From the NCBI RefSeq assembly GCF_017654505.1, contig NC_054570.1:2181523-2245522 (forward strand): a stretch of DNA of 64,000 bases, given 5' to 3'. Origin of the DNA: Polyodon spathula. Lineage: Eukaryota > Chordata > Actinopteri > Acipenseriformes > Polyodontidae. Position 1 is the stretch's first letter. The number at the start of each line of letters is the position of its first letter. Below, one piece after another: positions 23,141-47,722 of this stretch. A model generated the notes under the pieces. That model ran no database searches, had not been told where the DNA came from, and saw nothing but the letters and a program-made list of their open reading frames with translations. The translations under genes were made by a program, and so were the position numbers.

Positions 23141-25084
23141 GTGCAAGCTATTCACGTTTTCAATTTTTCATTAACACAGTAATAAAATGCCGCGTACTGT
23201 ACTAATTCTATAAACAGGCTTGAAATGGAAGCCACAGACGCATTGTAATTGTAGGAATGTTTCCTTCCAAATTCAGAACACTTTAAAGAATTAATTAAAG
23301 GGTTTGCCAATTTCAACTGCAAATTAGGTGAATTGTATGTTAGCAAACATGAAGCAGGATTGCACACAATGGGTTTTGCTAAATATGTAAGCCAACAAGA
23401 AACTCTTGGAAATGCAAATAGCATGGTGTTTTTGTTTTTGACACTTTGGATAAAATTTCCTCCATGAACTTCAACTCTCTGCCTACTTCTTCAAATTCCA
23501 GTAAAAGTAATAAAACCTAACCCATTGCAGACAAGTGGCTTGTACCCTTTGGTTAACTAAACAAACACCAACTCTATGAACCTTGGCTTACTCTTCTGTA
23601 TTTACACAGCTTGTGCACCATACAGCCCAGCCAAGTAAAACACCTTAGAAAAAAAAAGGTTTTCCCCGCTGCATTCAGATTACTTCATGTAGCTTGAACC
23701 TTTATTGATCAAGGAAGTCACTGCGAGATTAATATCTACCCATTCAAAGTAACAGGTGGAGATTTGGAGCAATTTTTTTTTTCAGATTGTTAAAAAAGTT
23801 GCTTTTTTGAGCAACTGTTCCTGAGAATCCAGGGATTAAGCCTATAATAAAGAGCTGAGAGACCAAATACCTGCAAACTTGGTAATCTTCTTCAGTTGTT
23901 GTCTTCTCTTTGGGTTCGGTCTGCCTGTTCAGTCTTGTATCTAAATATGGGGCACTTGCTGCCACACACACACACATTCGCAGCCAGAGAAATATAAGAT
24001 GTGCTGGGTAACCACGTAACCTGACTGGAAATTGTAATCTCCTCTTATTTATAAGTGTTACAACTTGTCGGAGTTTTACAAATTTTGCTGATGTTGGTAG
24101 CTGCATGTTACCAAATTCGTAACAATTTACCTTTTTAGGAAACGAAATATTTTACTCATCCCAGTTAAACTACTGGCAGAAATTTATTTTGGCGGGTTTT
24201 ACTGGCAGAAGAGAAACGTTTTTTGACCCAGGACAGTCATTGTACAACCCGTAAAATCAAACTTCTATGCAAGATCACGGTACGTCTATTATATGATAAT
24301 AAGGGTTCTTTGCGTATGACTCCTCTCATTTGTATGACGCGTAATGACCCCAAACGATATACATTGATGGTAGCTGCTGTTATAGTACGAGAACAAAACA
24401 AAAGGGGGGGACCATCTCCAAATAATGTTTTTGTAATTGTTATAATTTCTAAACATGTTGCTATGTATCTGACATATTTCCCAAATACGAAGAACCGTAC
24501 TAATCATTACCAACTTGTTTGCCAATGAATGAAAAGAACTGCTTGAAATGGCACCTTATCAACTTATCAGAGACGAACAAATTTTCAATTAAACGCTAAT
24601 ATTTGAAAATATTTCATATACACAGCAGGCTAGTGGTTGGTTGGCAACGTTTCAAGTAATTAGTGTACCTGGAACAGGTACTGCGCAAGCCGATCGCTTT
24701 ATTAAAATCGGGGAAGTACGTAATTAAATTCGAGAGCCTAGTGCAGCTCTAGGCACATGTGCTATATTTATTTAAGATAGTGCACCTGCGATTAAACAGT
24801 CTAGAAGAAGCAAGCATTAGTGCGAGATAAGTGTGTCATATATGTTTAGTGCCATCACGCTTCTCAGTCTAAAAGCAAATACAACTAGAGTGAGTAGTTT
24901 TTCAAAGCTCAAAAACAGGGACACATTGTCAAATAATTGCTAAGACTAATGAAATAGTTTGCCATGTAATGGTTATTTAAATAACCATCCTCTCACGCTT
25001 AGGATTATCTGTTTGTTTGTTAAGCATCTAATTTTTGGCAAATTAGTCTAACTGGCCATGTACGTATTGTTACTTCTATATCTC

Positions 25085-25085
<1 letters not shown>

Positions 25086-25142
<57 letters not shown>

Positions 25143-25172
25143 TAGTATTAGTATTATTATTATTAATATTTA
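25086..25172. repeat. ATT trinucleotide microsatellite
   Basis: A nearly pure ATT run to about 25142, followed by imperfect units. Confidence 0.92.
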
Positions 25173-26097
25173 TGTAGATCGCCGTTAAATATACATTTGC
25201 GTTTTGGCATTTTTCTTTCTTTTTGTTTTTTACTTATTGCGTCTGATGTCTAATATTTTTTGACGTTGTTGGTGTGGTTTAAGGATTCTGATGCTTGCAA
25301 CCTCTCCCTGTCCTAAATCGCGCCAGACCTGTGTTAATCAAGTCATAAAAAATAATGTTCTTGATTAATATAGTAGGCCCTACCTTTTTTTCGTTTTCCC
25401 TGCAGGTGCCATGAACTAAGTTATATAGGAAGCAGTTGTTTACGTTATTTTTATATTTTTATATATATATATATTATATTATATATATATATAGATATCT
25501 ATATATATATATATAATACGGCGCGCGCTACAGGAAGTGTCTGAAAACCGGGACATTATCAAGATTTTGAGAAAAATTGTCGGGACACCGGGACTTTCGA
25601 TGGAAAACATTGATACCAAATACCAAACAACTGAGCAGACCATTGTAATGATGCTAAACTGCGGTTACAATGTAATCAGTATATTTTAGTGTTGTTAGAC
25701 TGCACTCAACAGTGACATTAAACTAAGCAGGTAAAAGAGGGAGACTCTGTCTATCTAGTCGTGCTAAACCAGTTACCGCAGAATGTGATTCTAGTCTATT
25801 AATACAAACTACTACACAATTCTGGAGAAATGAAGTTCCAAACAACGTGATTCTGGTAAAGTGATCTTAAAACACAGAAGCATGGAGGTCAGTGTAATTT
25901 AGTTAGGTGTGAGTGTGACACCTAGCGATCATAACCGGTACCACAGCTAAAGTTCTGATGCGTCTTCATCCTGGCTTCACTGTCATCCCAATGCGATCAA
26001 GTGCAAGAGATGCTCAAGTACCAGATTGCATAAGTGTTAAAAAAATAAATAAATACATTAAAAAAATCCTCAGAAAATGTTTGTTAGCCTAAGCCAC

Positions 26098-26098
<1 letters not shown>

Positions 26099-26145
<47 letters not shown>
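26099..26145. repeat. AT dinucleotide microsatellite
   Basis: A pure TA run of about 46 bases. Confidence 0.93.
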
Positions 26146-26147
<2 letters not shown>

Positions 26148-26689
26148 CACATTTGTATCGTTAATGTGCATTTTCTTAATTTCTTAGTTTAACTGGTTCT
26201 GTTTCTTATTTTGTTTTTTATTTTTAATTGGTAGTTGCTCATTTTCACTGACTGCTCCAGGTGTCTTCATCTACTGTATTTCCAGCAAGACGAAGTAACG
26301 CTGAACCCAACGTGGCAGATCATCGTGTATGTGTGATGTGTCATTGGAGTTGAGTGAAAGCCAGACAGGAATGAGATCCACTGAATTCTGGAGCATGTAA
26401 TTAAAAAAAAAAACAAGACGTTACTCATTGCAAGAACACTCAACACTTGCAATATAAATAGATATTGGGGAGTTATTCCATTAGCTATAACCCCTTCAGC
26501 TCCTGCTGTATACTGTAACCATGAGTAAATAAATGCACACTCACAATTTAAGATGTCTTTAAAAACAGTTTTATTTTCTGCAGCATACATTAAACAGTAA
26601 TATATATAATCTTTATATAGCAGACCACCATCACTTTGCAAGATATGAGACTAGGATGTGTGAAATAGCAACAATGTCTCACCTGAAAG

Positions 26690-26808
26690 ACAGAGAACAA
26701 GGGGGTTGAGTGACTTGCTCAGAGTCACCCAACAAGCAAGCTGGGATTTGAACCGGGGACCTCTTGGTTATAAGACTGTTTCTTTAACCACTGGACCACA
26801 TAGTCTTC
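26690..26808 (-). mobile_element. tRNA-derived SINE, partial
   Basis: On the minus strand it has an A box (TGGTCCAGTGG) and a B box (GGTTCAAATCC) of a tRNA-type polymerase III promoter, followed by a core containing GAGCAAGTCACTCAACC. The same order and words occur at 50182-50422. The GACC...GAGCAAGTCACT core is of the kind shared by V-SINE/MIR-like vertebrate SINEs. Confidence 0.7.
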
Positions 26809-27206
26809 TTATATATAGTAATTGCACATAATGATGGTTCAGGAAGTCCATACACAATCCAGTAGGGGTAAAAAAAAAAAGTTTAAAATAGTTATAATAA
26901 TTCTTTGCACAAGTGGGCATCTCTGGTTAAAATATTGCTTCCTGAGGACCTTATTATGGGTTTTAATTGTTTTAATTTATAATTAAGGACATGGTTGCAA
27001 CAAAGCCTTGTGCTGGATGTGCAGAGGGCATTTAATCCAGCTATGCACGTTTCTGTAAGGCAGGGGAGCACAAGTCTTGGTTTCGAGTATGTTCTAAATT
27101 GTTTGTGTGAACCAATCAAAACTCAAGATTTCAACGTAATATTGGAGTAACAGAGCTCAGAATGATTGCAAACCCCAATCACAAAACACTGTTTCTGAGG
27201 AATCAA

Positions 27207-28160
27207 TCACCCGCCTCTTTTTGTGCAGAACGGAACAGCTTTTCGATTGACGGAAGACCATCTCTCTTTCACCCAAAACCAGGACTGTCGAAAACTGTGC
27301 TCCAGAGAAGACAACAGAAAGAAGAAGACAATGGGCTCCAGAAAGGCATTGCAGGTGCTGGTCAGGAGAGCCTCTCTCCTCCACCACACGTGCTGGTGCT
27401 GGATGAAGCCAACCACATGGGAGATGCTATATGGTGCAAAACAGGCCACAAATATGAGCAGAGTGGACACGGCTACTCTAATAACCCTGCTTTTGCGTGC
27501 TGGATGCAGGCTGGATCTCAGCATCAACACCACACAACTCAGGTAACAGAAAGCTGTGACCAACAAGGGGACAAAGAAGAGAACCACAGCCATCTCCAAG
27601 CGCAGGGGGACAAGGAAATCCAGTTGCTCCTGTGTGAAGTTGTCAAAGAAGGTGGAGATGTTGTTATCGGAAGGAGAGACAAAATACTGGCCCCCATTTC
27701 TTTCAGTGATGAACACCAAAGCCACATGACTCAAAACAATAGTCCAGAGGACCAAACAGACCAGCCAGGAGTTCCTGATGTTTTTGTAAAGCTTGTAGTG
27801 GATTGGAAAGGCAATACTCAGGAAGCGACCTCCACTGATTGCTGTTAGGAACAATGTGCTGGCATAGATGGTGCTGAAGTGGAAGAAGTTGTAAAGCAGG
27901 CAGAGAAAGTTTGGAAAGGTCCACTGCTTCCTAAAGGTCTCCAGGGTCTTAATGGGCAGCCAAGCGATGAACACCAAGTTGGCTAAGCACAGGTTGATCA
28001 TGTAGACCTCATTAGGGGTTGCTCTTTGATTTCTGGCATTCTTGATGGACACTATAAGGGCCAACACATTGGATGGTAGCCCTAATATCTTTGTAATTGT
28101 GTAGACGGTCAATGAGAGCTTTTCCAGGTATGCTTGCCGAAGTTCTTCTTCCATAGTCAT
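27207..28160 (-). CDS. Divergent FFAR1-like receptor with altered key residues
   Basis: Class A GPCR of 317 residues in one exon. TM2-ECL1 (TPNEVYMINLCLANLVFIAW) and the GRF sequence at the TM3 end (111-113) recall human FFAR1, which also lacks the acidic residue of D/ERY. The pocket positions keep His145, Arg187, His248 and Arg261. Unusual: TM2 Asp2.50 is Asn61, the ECL2 cysteine is replaced by Phe171 (giving ISTFFDNFT), so Cys87 has no partner there, and TM7 has EPIVFF with Glu at 7.49. The frame is fully open, so it is probably expressed. The ATG at 28160 is used; another ATG follows two codons later, and upstream codons in frame lack an ATG. A splice acceptor (TTTTCTCTTGTACAG) places the exon start at 28196. 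It lies head-to-head with ppp2r1a, 2.9 kb away. Confidence 0.82.
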   Translation of the reverse strand: MTMEEELRQAYLEKLSLTVYTITKILGLPSNVLALIVSIKNARNQRATPNEVYMINLCLANLVFIAWLPIKTLETFRKQWTFPNFLCLLYNFFHFSTIYASTLFLTAISGGRFLSIAFPIHYKLYKNIRNSWLVCLVLWTIVLSHVALVFITERNGGQYFVSPSDNNISTFFDNFTQEQLDFLVPLRLEMAVVLFFVPLLVTAFCYLSCVVLMLRSSLHPARKSRVIRVAVSTLLIFVACFAPYSISHVVGFIQHQHVWWRREALLTSTCNAFLEPIVFFFLLSSLEHSFRQSWFWVKERWSSVNRKAVPFCTKRGG

Positions 28161-28196
28161 CCCAAGTAATCCCGCAGACACACACTTTTAAATGAC

Positions 28197-41313
<13,117 letters not shown>

Positions 41314-41617
41314 GGACCCCCTCTTCTCGTGTTCTTATTGACTGCGCAATTTCTTGTAAAGTGTTCATATGACCCTTTGTTCCAGCAACACTAACAACCC
41401 CCCCCACTCCACACCTCCCCTCATCACCAGTTTTAGAATCTTAGCTGCTGGGCTGCACTGCATTCAGTTTTCCTGCATGAACCTTAGTCTCCTTTAATTC
41501 TGTTCAATGGCATATAACTATATACACTTATCTGCAGCCAACCTTGACCCCACAGCCCTTAACCCTCCCCCCTCTGTGGCTGATGCCAGCACCGCCGTTG
41601 ATATCTCTGTATAGTGT

Positions 41618-41623
41618 AATAAA
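41618..41623 (+). terminator. ppp2r1a poly(A) signal
   Basis: AATAAA lies 305 bases after the stop codon, followed by GT/T-rich sequence (TTGTGTTCTTTAT). The cleavage site is expected near 41640. Confidence 0.6.
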
Positions 41624-41668
41624 AGCTTTGTGTTCTTTATAAAGTGTTGTGTTCTTTATTCCATATCT

Positions 41669-41671
41669 TTT

Positions 41672-41705
<34 letters not shown>

Positions 41706-41716
41706 TTTTTTTTTAT
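41669..41716. repeat. Poly(T) tract
   Basis: Over 40 T residues with few interruptions, just past the ppp2r1a poly(A) region. Confidence 0.9.
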
Positions 41717-42197
41717 TATGCCTTTGTTTTGTCTTTGTACTGTATGTTTGTTGTGTACCAAGAATTTAGAATCGGACAAAGGTAACCAAAAAAGAGTTGT
41801 TTGAAATATATACAGTGGTGACACGCTTTTCATGTCTTGGGATAGCTGTTTCATCAGCAATTCTGATAAGTGTTGCTGTACACATGCACTCATTATTTTT
41901 AGAGACTGTATTCTGCAGTAACAGCAGAGTAAATGTATAGGAAGATCATATATGACCTAAGAAACTAAACTTTTCTTCCCTCCAAAATAGGATTGAATTA
42001 ATGACTGGACTAATTGCCCTAAGTTTTGAAATTGTGTTACAATGTATAATGTTGGTTAAAACTGTCGGTTGTCTTTATAAGAAGTGCCTATTACAGCGGA
42101 GTCCTATTGTTGGAATGTTGTTTGAAGCAGCTGTCGTTGACTGGTATATTTAATTGATTGGAGGTTCACTTTGGATGTTTGACTGTCACTTGATTTC

Positions 42198-43130
42198 TCA
42201 CTGAATACTTTTTTTTAAGACAGACAGCAAGGAGCAGGAGAAGTTTCGCCTGCCGCAGAAACCCACAAAAAAATAGAGAATAGGGTTTAGGCAGCTGTTG
42301 AAGTTGGCCAGGCTGGCTGCCAGATGGTATCCTAGAAGGAGGTGACACTTATGCAAACTGCTTCTTTTGAGGAAGGTGAAAATATGGTACGGGAGCCAGC
42401 AGATGAAAAAGGCCACTACAGTAATCAGGATGATCTTAAACATGCGGTATGTTTTGGCTCAGTTTTTGTCTTTAACCTTCCTGCTGATGGTCACATAGCT
42501 AACCGTGATTACCACAAAAGGGACCACAAAGCCAAAAATGAACCGAACGATGTTTAAAAGGAGAACCTCTCTTGTGGTGGTTGGTATCTCCCTTGCCGAA
42601 AGTTTAGGTGCATTTGGTCTGGTTATTCTTGAGGTCGAGAAATACATCTGTGTAGATCACATAGGGTGAGCTGAGCAAGACAGCAACAACCCACACCACT
42701 GAAGTAGCAACAGAGGCAGCTCTGACTGTGCACCGCTTTTTGCAGAAAACCGGATAGGTCACCAACACACAGCGGTCAAGGCTAATTACCATGAGGATAA
42801 AGATGCTGACGAACACGTTTAGATACTTGACAAAGTAGGTCAGCCTGCAGACCTCTCCCCCAAATGACCACTGATACTGCATTGTCTCTCACCACTGAAA
42901 AAATAACGCATGGCTACAAAAATGAAATCTGCGATTGCCAAATTCAGAAACCAAACAGTGGTGACGGTCTTGGTCATCTTGAAACCAGCGATCCAGACGA
43001 CCACCCCGTTGCCGATGACCCCCAGCAGGAAGATGATGCTGTAGAGAGTGGCCGCTGTGATTTCCTTTAACTGGGAATTTGTGCAGCTGGAATTACTAGA
43101 CCCCGAGGTTCGGCGATTTGCTCTTTCCAT
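42198..43130 (-). pseudogene. FPR/CMKLR1-like chemoattractant receptor pseudogene
   Basis: The remains of a receptor closely related to the intact gene at 47723-48778. The ATG at 43130 follows a splice acceptor (TTTTACAG, exon start 43136) and the N-terminus to TM2 reads well ([24 protein letters not shown]). It then breaks: an extra T in a six-base run (42898-42903), an extra base at 42883, another extra base near 42602-42606 in ECL2, and TGA at 42459-42461 where the intact paralogue has Trp (KDRNW). The first two insertions and the third together restore the frame, so TM3-TM4 are read in a shifted frame. The later parts (FFICWLPYH, NSCLNPILYFF) remain recognisable, and the C-terminus is short (ends SVLKKSIQ). 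Four independent lesions make sequencing error an unlikely full explanation. Confidence 0.85.
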
Positions 43131-43136
43131 TCTTTT

Positions 43137-46100
43137 CTGTAAAAGACACAGGCACTAAAAATATATCCAGACTTTCAGTTGTATGCAGCACACATGGATT
43201 GAAATCATTGAGCGATGGAAAACAGCACCCACTTTTGTGCCACAGCCAAAGTGGAGCACATCATATGACTACCTTCCACACTTCAGTGCTCTATCCTTTC
43301 TCAACCATTATAATGTCCTAAAGTCGTAGATTCTGAAAGCTATTTGATCTAAATCCCCATTAGTGTTATTGTTTTCTGAAAGGAGGAAAAAAAAAACTAC
43401 TACAGACTACTCTGTCTCTAAATGAAATGTATGAGTAGTTATCTGAATGTGGTGTATTTCTACTATCTAAAAAATGCTAGTGAATTTTTTTTTTTTTTTG
43501 GAGTAAATAGCTTTGTGAATTTACTTCCAATGAGTTGCCCTATTTTAGTTGTACGAATGTTTGATAATTCTTGGTTAACAAATGACTAGCAGAAACATTA
43601 CTGTATGTTTTCACTTCAACATGTGTCCAAAGCATTGAGCAAAAACAGGAAAATTAGGTCATGGTTGTTGTCAAGCAGTGTCCCTACAATGCAGCTGTTG
43701 ACACATAGTTTCAACCCAATACAGAGGGGAAATTGACCTGTTTCAGCAGTATCTTGTATTTATCACAGCATTGGATTCGGTGACATCACTGACAAATCTC
43801 CCCAATCGTTCCTTATTTTTGTTTAATCAGTTTATTTCAGCATTTTAGCCACAATAACTAGGCAATCATTCAGAACCAGCTTCAAACCTAGTACCTCAAT
43901 TAATGCAGCTTTTGTCTGCCTCGTTCATTATGTTGTATCTTTAATCAGGCATCTCAGCGCACCACAGACAAAAACAATAAAGCATTTTAGTTGTAGTGTA
44001 AACCCACGTCAACGCAATGATTGTCAACTTTTGAATTGCTCTTATCAGTCAAAATGGTCTGACTCATGAGTAGTTTAATGTTTTTAAGCAGCCACAATAT
44101 GTAATCGCGCCACTCTGCCTGAGATTAATCAGCAGCCTGGCTGCAGATGAGTGAGAGCCCTTCAACTGTCACTTAACTACCTTGTTACATTTTAATTGCT
44201 GTTTTGTGTTTTTTTTTTTATTGGATTGTTGTTGCTCTGAAATGGACTTCCTACCTTTTTTTTTAATCAGGCAAACTCATATTAAAGCTTTTAGCTGTCA
44301 CTGGGAAATTCACAATGATCGCTCTTCTACAGCAGATAAAAATCCTCACCACTACACCACTACACCCTGTAAGCCCTGATACTATTATGGCTTCTGGTAA
44401 ACTTTTGCGATATCATTTTGTAGTTTAAATTATATATATAATTATCAAAATGTTTGGTCGTAGCTGTAGGCTATGCTATTTAGATAATACTGATGACCAC
44501 AAAGTAATAGCAAATAAAACATTTTCTCTTTTGCCATCTTCAGTGTAGCAAGAGTGTTCACTGTGTAGAGTGAGACAGACAGACAAAATCTGCATCCTTT
44601 AAATCAGGACCCTAAAAATGACTTAAGACAAATGGCAAACCCCGACACTATATAGCCAAGTTTCTGAAAAGTATTTAGAGTAAATGAAGCTCAGTGGCAA
44701 TAGTAGTCCTTCTTACTGCAGTTTTGACCAGTCTGATATAGATATGATGGTCATTTAATAATTCAAATAAATTATACACATCGCAAAGCTCATTTGTATT
44801 GAAATAGATGTATATATTTGTACATTTTATTAATTGGTTGACATAAAGATGACAAGAAATTAAAAAGACCTTCATATTATAAAACTTGTAGAATCTTACC
44901 TGTAAAATACTGTATTCTTCACTGTGCTCTACAGGACTTGCTGTGTAATACTGAACTGAAAAGGAAGGTGTTTTGCTTTAATATCCCCTTCTAGTGCACG
45001 GCTAAAAGAAGAGTAAATTAGGGTCATCTCCGACCAAACCTAGACGTATTTTAATAAGAGGAAGTTTAGTTTCTGGTTTGACTTGAGAAATGACCCCAGA
45101 TCACTGCATGTGAAAATTTTTTAAAGATGGTACAGTATAGTTCTAATTCAGAGACCCCTTGAAATGTATACACATTCTTCTTTGAATGATTGAATAGTAT
45201 TTTAGTATATGAGTCCCATAGTACGCTATAATTTGTGTTATCGTATGTTAAATTGCAATCATGCATATTTTTTTCTAGTATTACCTAACACTGTAGGATC
45301 CAAAAAGACTCCAAAGCCATTATTTTAGACTTTAACTAAGTCCATTTTTTTTTTAAAAGGAGAAAATGCCTTTACAACAATAGGAGTTATTTGTTTCATA
45401 TCTGCCAAAATGTACGGCAGAAGTTATCTGACAGAAACTCTGGGTTTGGAACGTGCTAGCTTCTGTCTTGCTCAGAAGTTTGAAAGGAAATCTGTGCTGG
45501 GAGATGACTGATCTTTACAATGTAGACCTATTACCCAATAAGGATCAGTTCAGTACAATACATAACAGATGGCAACCCTAACTGTAATCACTGAAAGACA
45601 TTTAATCTACCTCACACGATTAGAAACTGCAGAAATCTTTTGTGTATAGTGTTGTATCTGAAAGCATTGAAACACAAGGCAAAGTACTAGATGCTATGCT
45701 AATGAAAGGGTACAGAAAATTGATTTTAAAGTCAGACCTTTAAGTACAAAATTAAGTGGTTGTTTCATATTGTAGAGAAACAGCAAAACATTTGTATTAG
45801 AAAAATGAATTTCTTTCCTGGCTCCAGTATTCTCAAAACAGGTAAGACATCCCTGTTTTTGTTCTGTATGATCAGCTGACTGTTATTTTTTCTCCTTGAG
45901 CGCCCCTATTTATACCCGGTCTGAGCGTTCAAAGTTTGTTGCTACCTCCATCCTTCCCCTGCCACAGTTCTCTGCCATTTCATTCCTAGCAACAGTACTC
46001 TGGAGGCCTGCTTGAAAGCCTATACAATTTTAGAGCTACAATATATACTACAAGAACTATAATGTATATTGGCTGTATAATGTTTTTTTTTTATAACAGG

Positions 46101-47722
46101 TCGTTTGTCATGTATTTAAAATATTGGCTTGTAACTTCTAAAAAAACTCTCCTTAAATAGCATAGGCTATAACTGATATATAGTCAAATACATACGTGCT
46201 ATCTTTATGATGCATTTCTTTCTACAGGGATGTTTTGAACTTTTGTTGCTAGTTGAATTGAGATTTACAGGGCCAGTAAATAGTTCCTGCTGCATGTGAC
46301 TAATAATACTGAATATTTACTGTAAAAAAAAAAACAACAAAAAAACAGAAGTGACCTTTTAAAAATAAACCTTACCTCTGCAGGTGTAGAGTGTCCTGTT
46401 TGATCTGGAGAAAGAAAAACTCTTGATGCAAAGACTGGTTTTTTGTTCCATCAAATACAAGTTGAGAAAAAGAATTGCGGAGTTACTGTTTCATATTTAA
46501 ACAACATTTTTAACCTCATCCTGTTGTCTGTGCAAGGATTTCTGTATAGGACACCAACCTGTTAAACAAACGATGAAACTCAAGGTATGCAGTGGTTAGC
46601 GGCACGTTTTTTCACACCCAGAATTTAGAACAAACCTGTTTTCTTTTTTATTTATTTAGGTAACAGTTTACAGTTTCGGTACAACAGTAAAAATGCCAGC
46701 TCTCTGGATGAGGGGAAAATTCGGTTCCAATCGGATTGTAAAACAGTTAATTGCCATTGGTTGGTACTCAATTGTAAAGGTGAGGGAGGACAGCTTTTCT
46801 CCTTTTGAATTCAACACATGAACATTTTTTCTTATATGTCCTGCAGCTAAATTTAAATGGACACCCAAAATGATTTTTTTTTTTTTTTTTGTAAAATTTT
46901 ATTTAACACATTTCAGTGGTCACATGTGGTAGCAGAGCAACGAAGGTATTTCTTTTTCACAAAGTATGCCAGTCATACAATTACTGTACAATATTGTATG
47001 CAGTACATTGGGAGACAAACACAAATACAACTTGAACATATAATATGCAAGTGCATGTCATCTGAAGTTGTCAACGTCTGATATTAACATACCTATGTAC
47101 CCTGATGATTAATGAGCTATAGAATGAAATCAAACTTTCTAGACTCAACCAGAAATCCAATAGCTAATTGCCATTTTCTTGGCTTTATCAGATTAGAGCT
47201 AGTTTAGCTGAAGAGTTCTCAGTTTGAGTCATGACTTTTCATTCATTCGATTGATAAAGTAGTTACCAGGAGCGACCAGGATGCAGTACGTTAGAACTTT
47301 GCCAGGCCATGCGATAACTTCAAAATGCGTGTTTTATTCGGACTACCAACTCAGCTACTTCTTTACACTGACTTTATGCCAGTTAACCTTTATAAAAAAA
47401 AAAAAAAAAAATGTTTTAAAAAACATGAAACAAAAATGAACACAAACAATTCGTGCAAGTGCAGCAGACGTCAAATAAAGTACATGCATACCAATTTCTA
47501 GGTTTACAACATTTCATAAAATGGTCTAACAGCAACATTATTCTAGAAAGTTGAAAATAAAAGATGTTTAGGGTGTTATTTTAACTAAAAAATGAAATCT
47601 GAAAATGACAGCGGCCTGCCACTGTGAGGCAGTGCCAGCTAATGAAGCCTTATCATTGGTGAAGGACTGGACCTTTCAAGTGACGGGCAACTTGCTTGGC
47701 AACAGCAGAGCACAGTCAACAG
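43137..47722. other. Spacer between the FPR-like pseudogene and the intact receptor
   Basis: Contains candidate 5' exons for the pseudogene, a short mariner-like MITE remnant (about 44383-44470), and nothing else I can identify. The last 200-300 bases before 47723 are the 3' flank of the intact receptor gene. Confidence 0.45.
44900..46430 (-). promoter_or_regulatory. Candidate 5' exons and promoters of the FPR-like pseudogene
   Basis: On the minus strand there are two good splice donors: TTTTACAG/GTAAGA (exon end 44900) with a TATTAAAG-type box about 70 bases upstream, and CTGCAGAG/GTAAGG (exon end 46376). A strong TATA-like GGGTATAAATAGGGG is at about 45903-45917 but has no nearby donor. 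Which, if any, was used cannot be told from sequence alone. Confidence 0.3.

Larger units (their letters stand above)
22209..27206. other. Spacer upstream of copy C
   Basis: It holds duplicated upstream sequence of copy C (A-like at 22568-22690, B-like at 22849-23140 and about 23200-23420), ATT repeats (25086-25172), AT repeats (25455-25515 and 26099-26145) and a minus-strand SINE (26690-26808). Around 25500-25600 there is a GC-rich patch with repeated CGGGAC words that I cannot assign. No first exon for copy C and no other gene is recognised. Confidence 0.45.

Noticed and set aside
23744..24106. 120-codon minus-strand open frame
   Set aside because: No domain, hydrophobic pattern or splice context that supports a gene; it overlaps microsatellite-like CA sequence.
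27162..27848. 228-codon plus-strand open frame
   Set aside because: It is fully antisense to the FFAR1-like receptor exon, has low-complexity composition and matches no family; the receptor frame explains the region.
28161..28181. Seven-residue N-terminal extension of the FFAR1-like gene
   Set aside because: The upstream frame begins on GTG; the first ATG is at 28160.
45903..45917. Firm promoter call for a separate gene
   Set aside because: The TATA box is good on its own, but no coding exon or nearby splice donor follows it, so it was kept only as a tentative promoter of the pseudogene.
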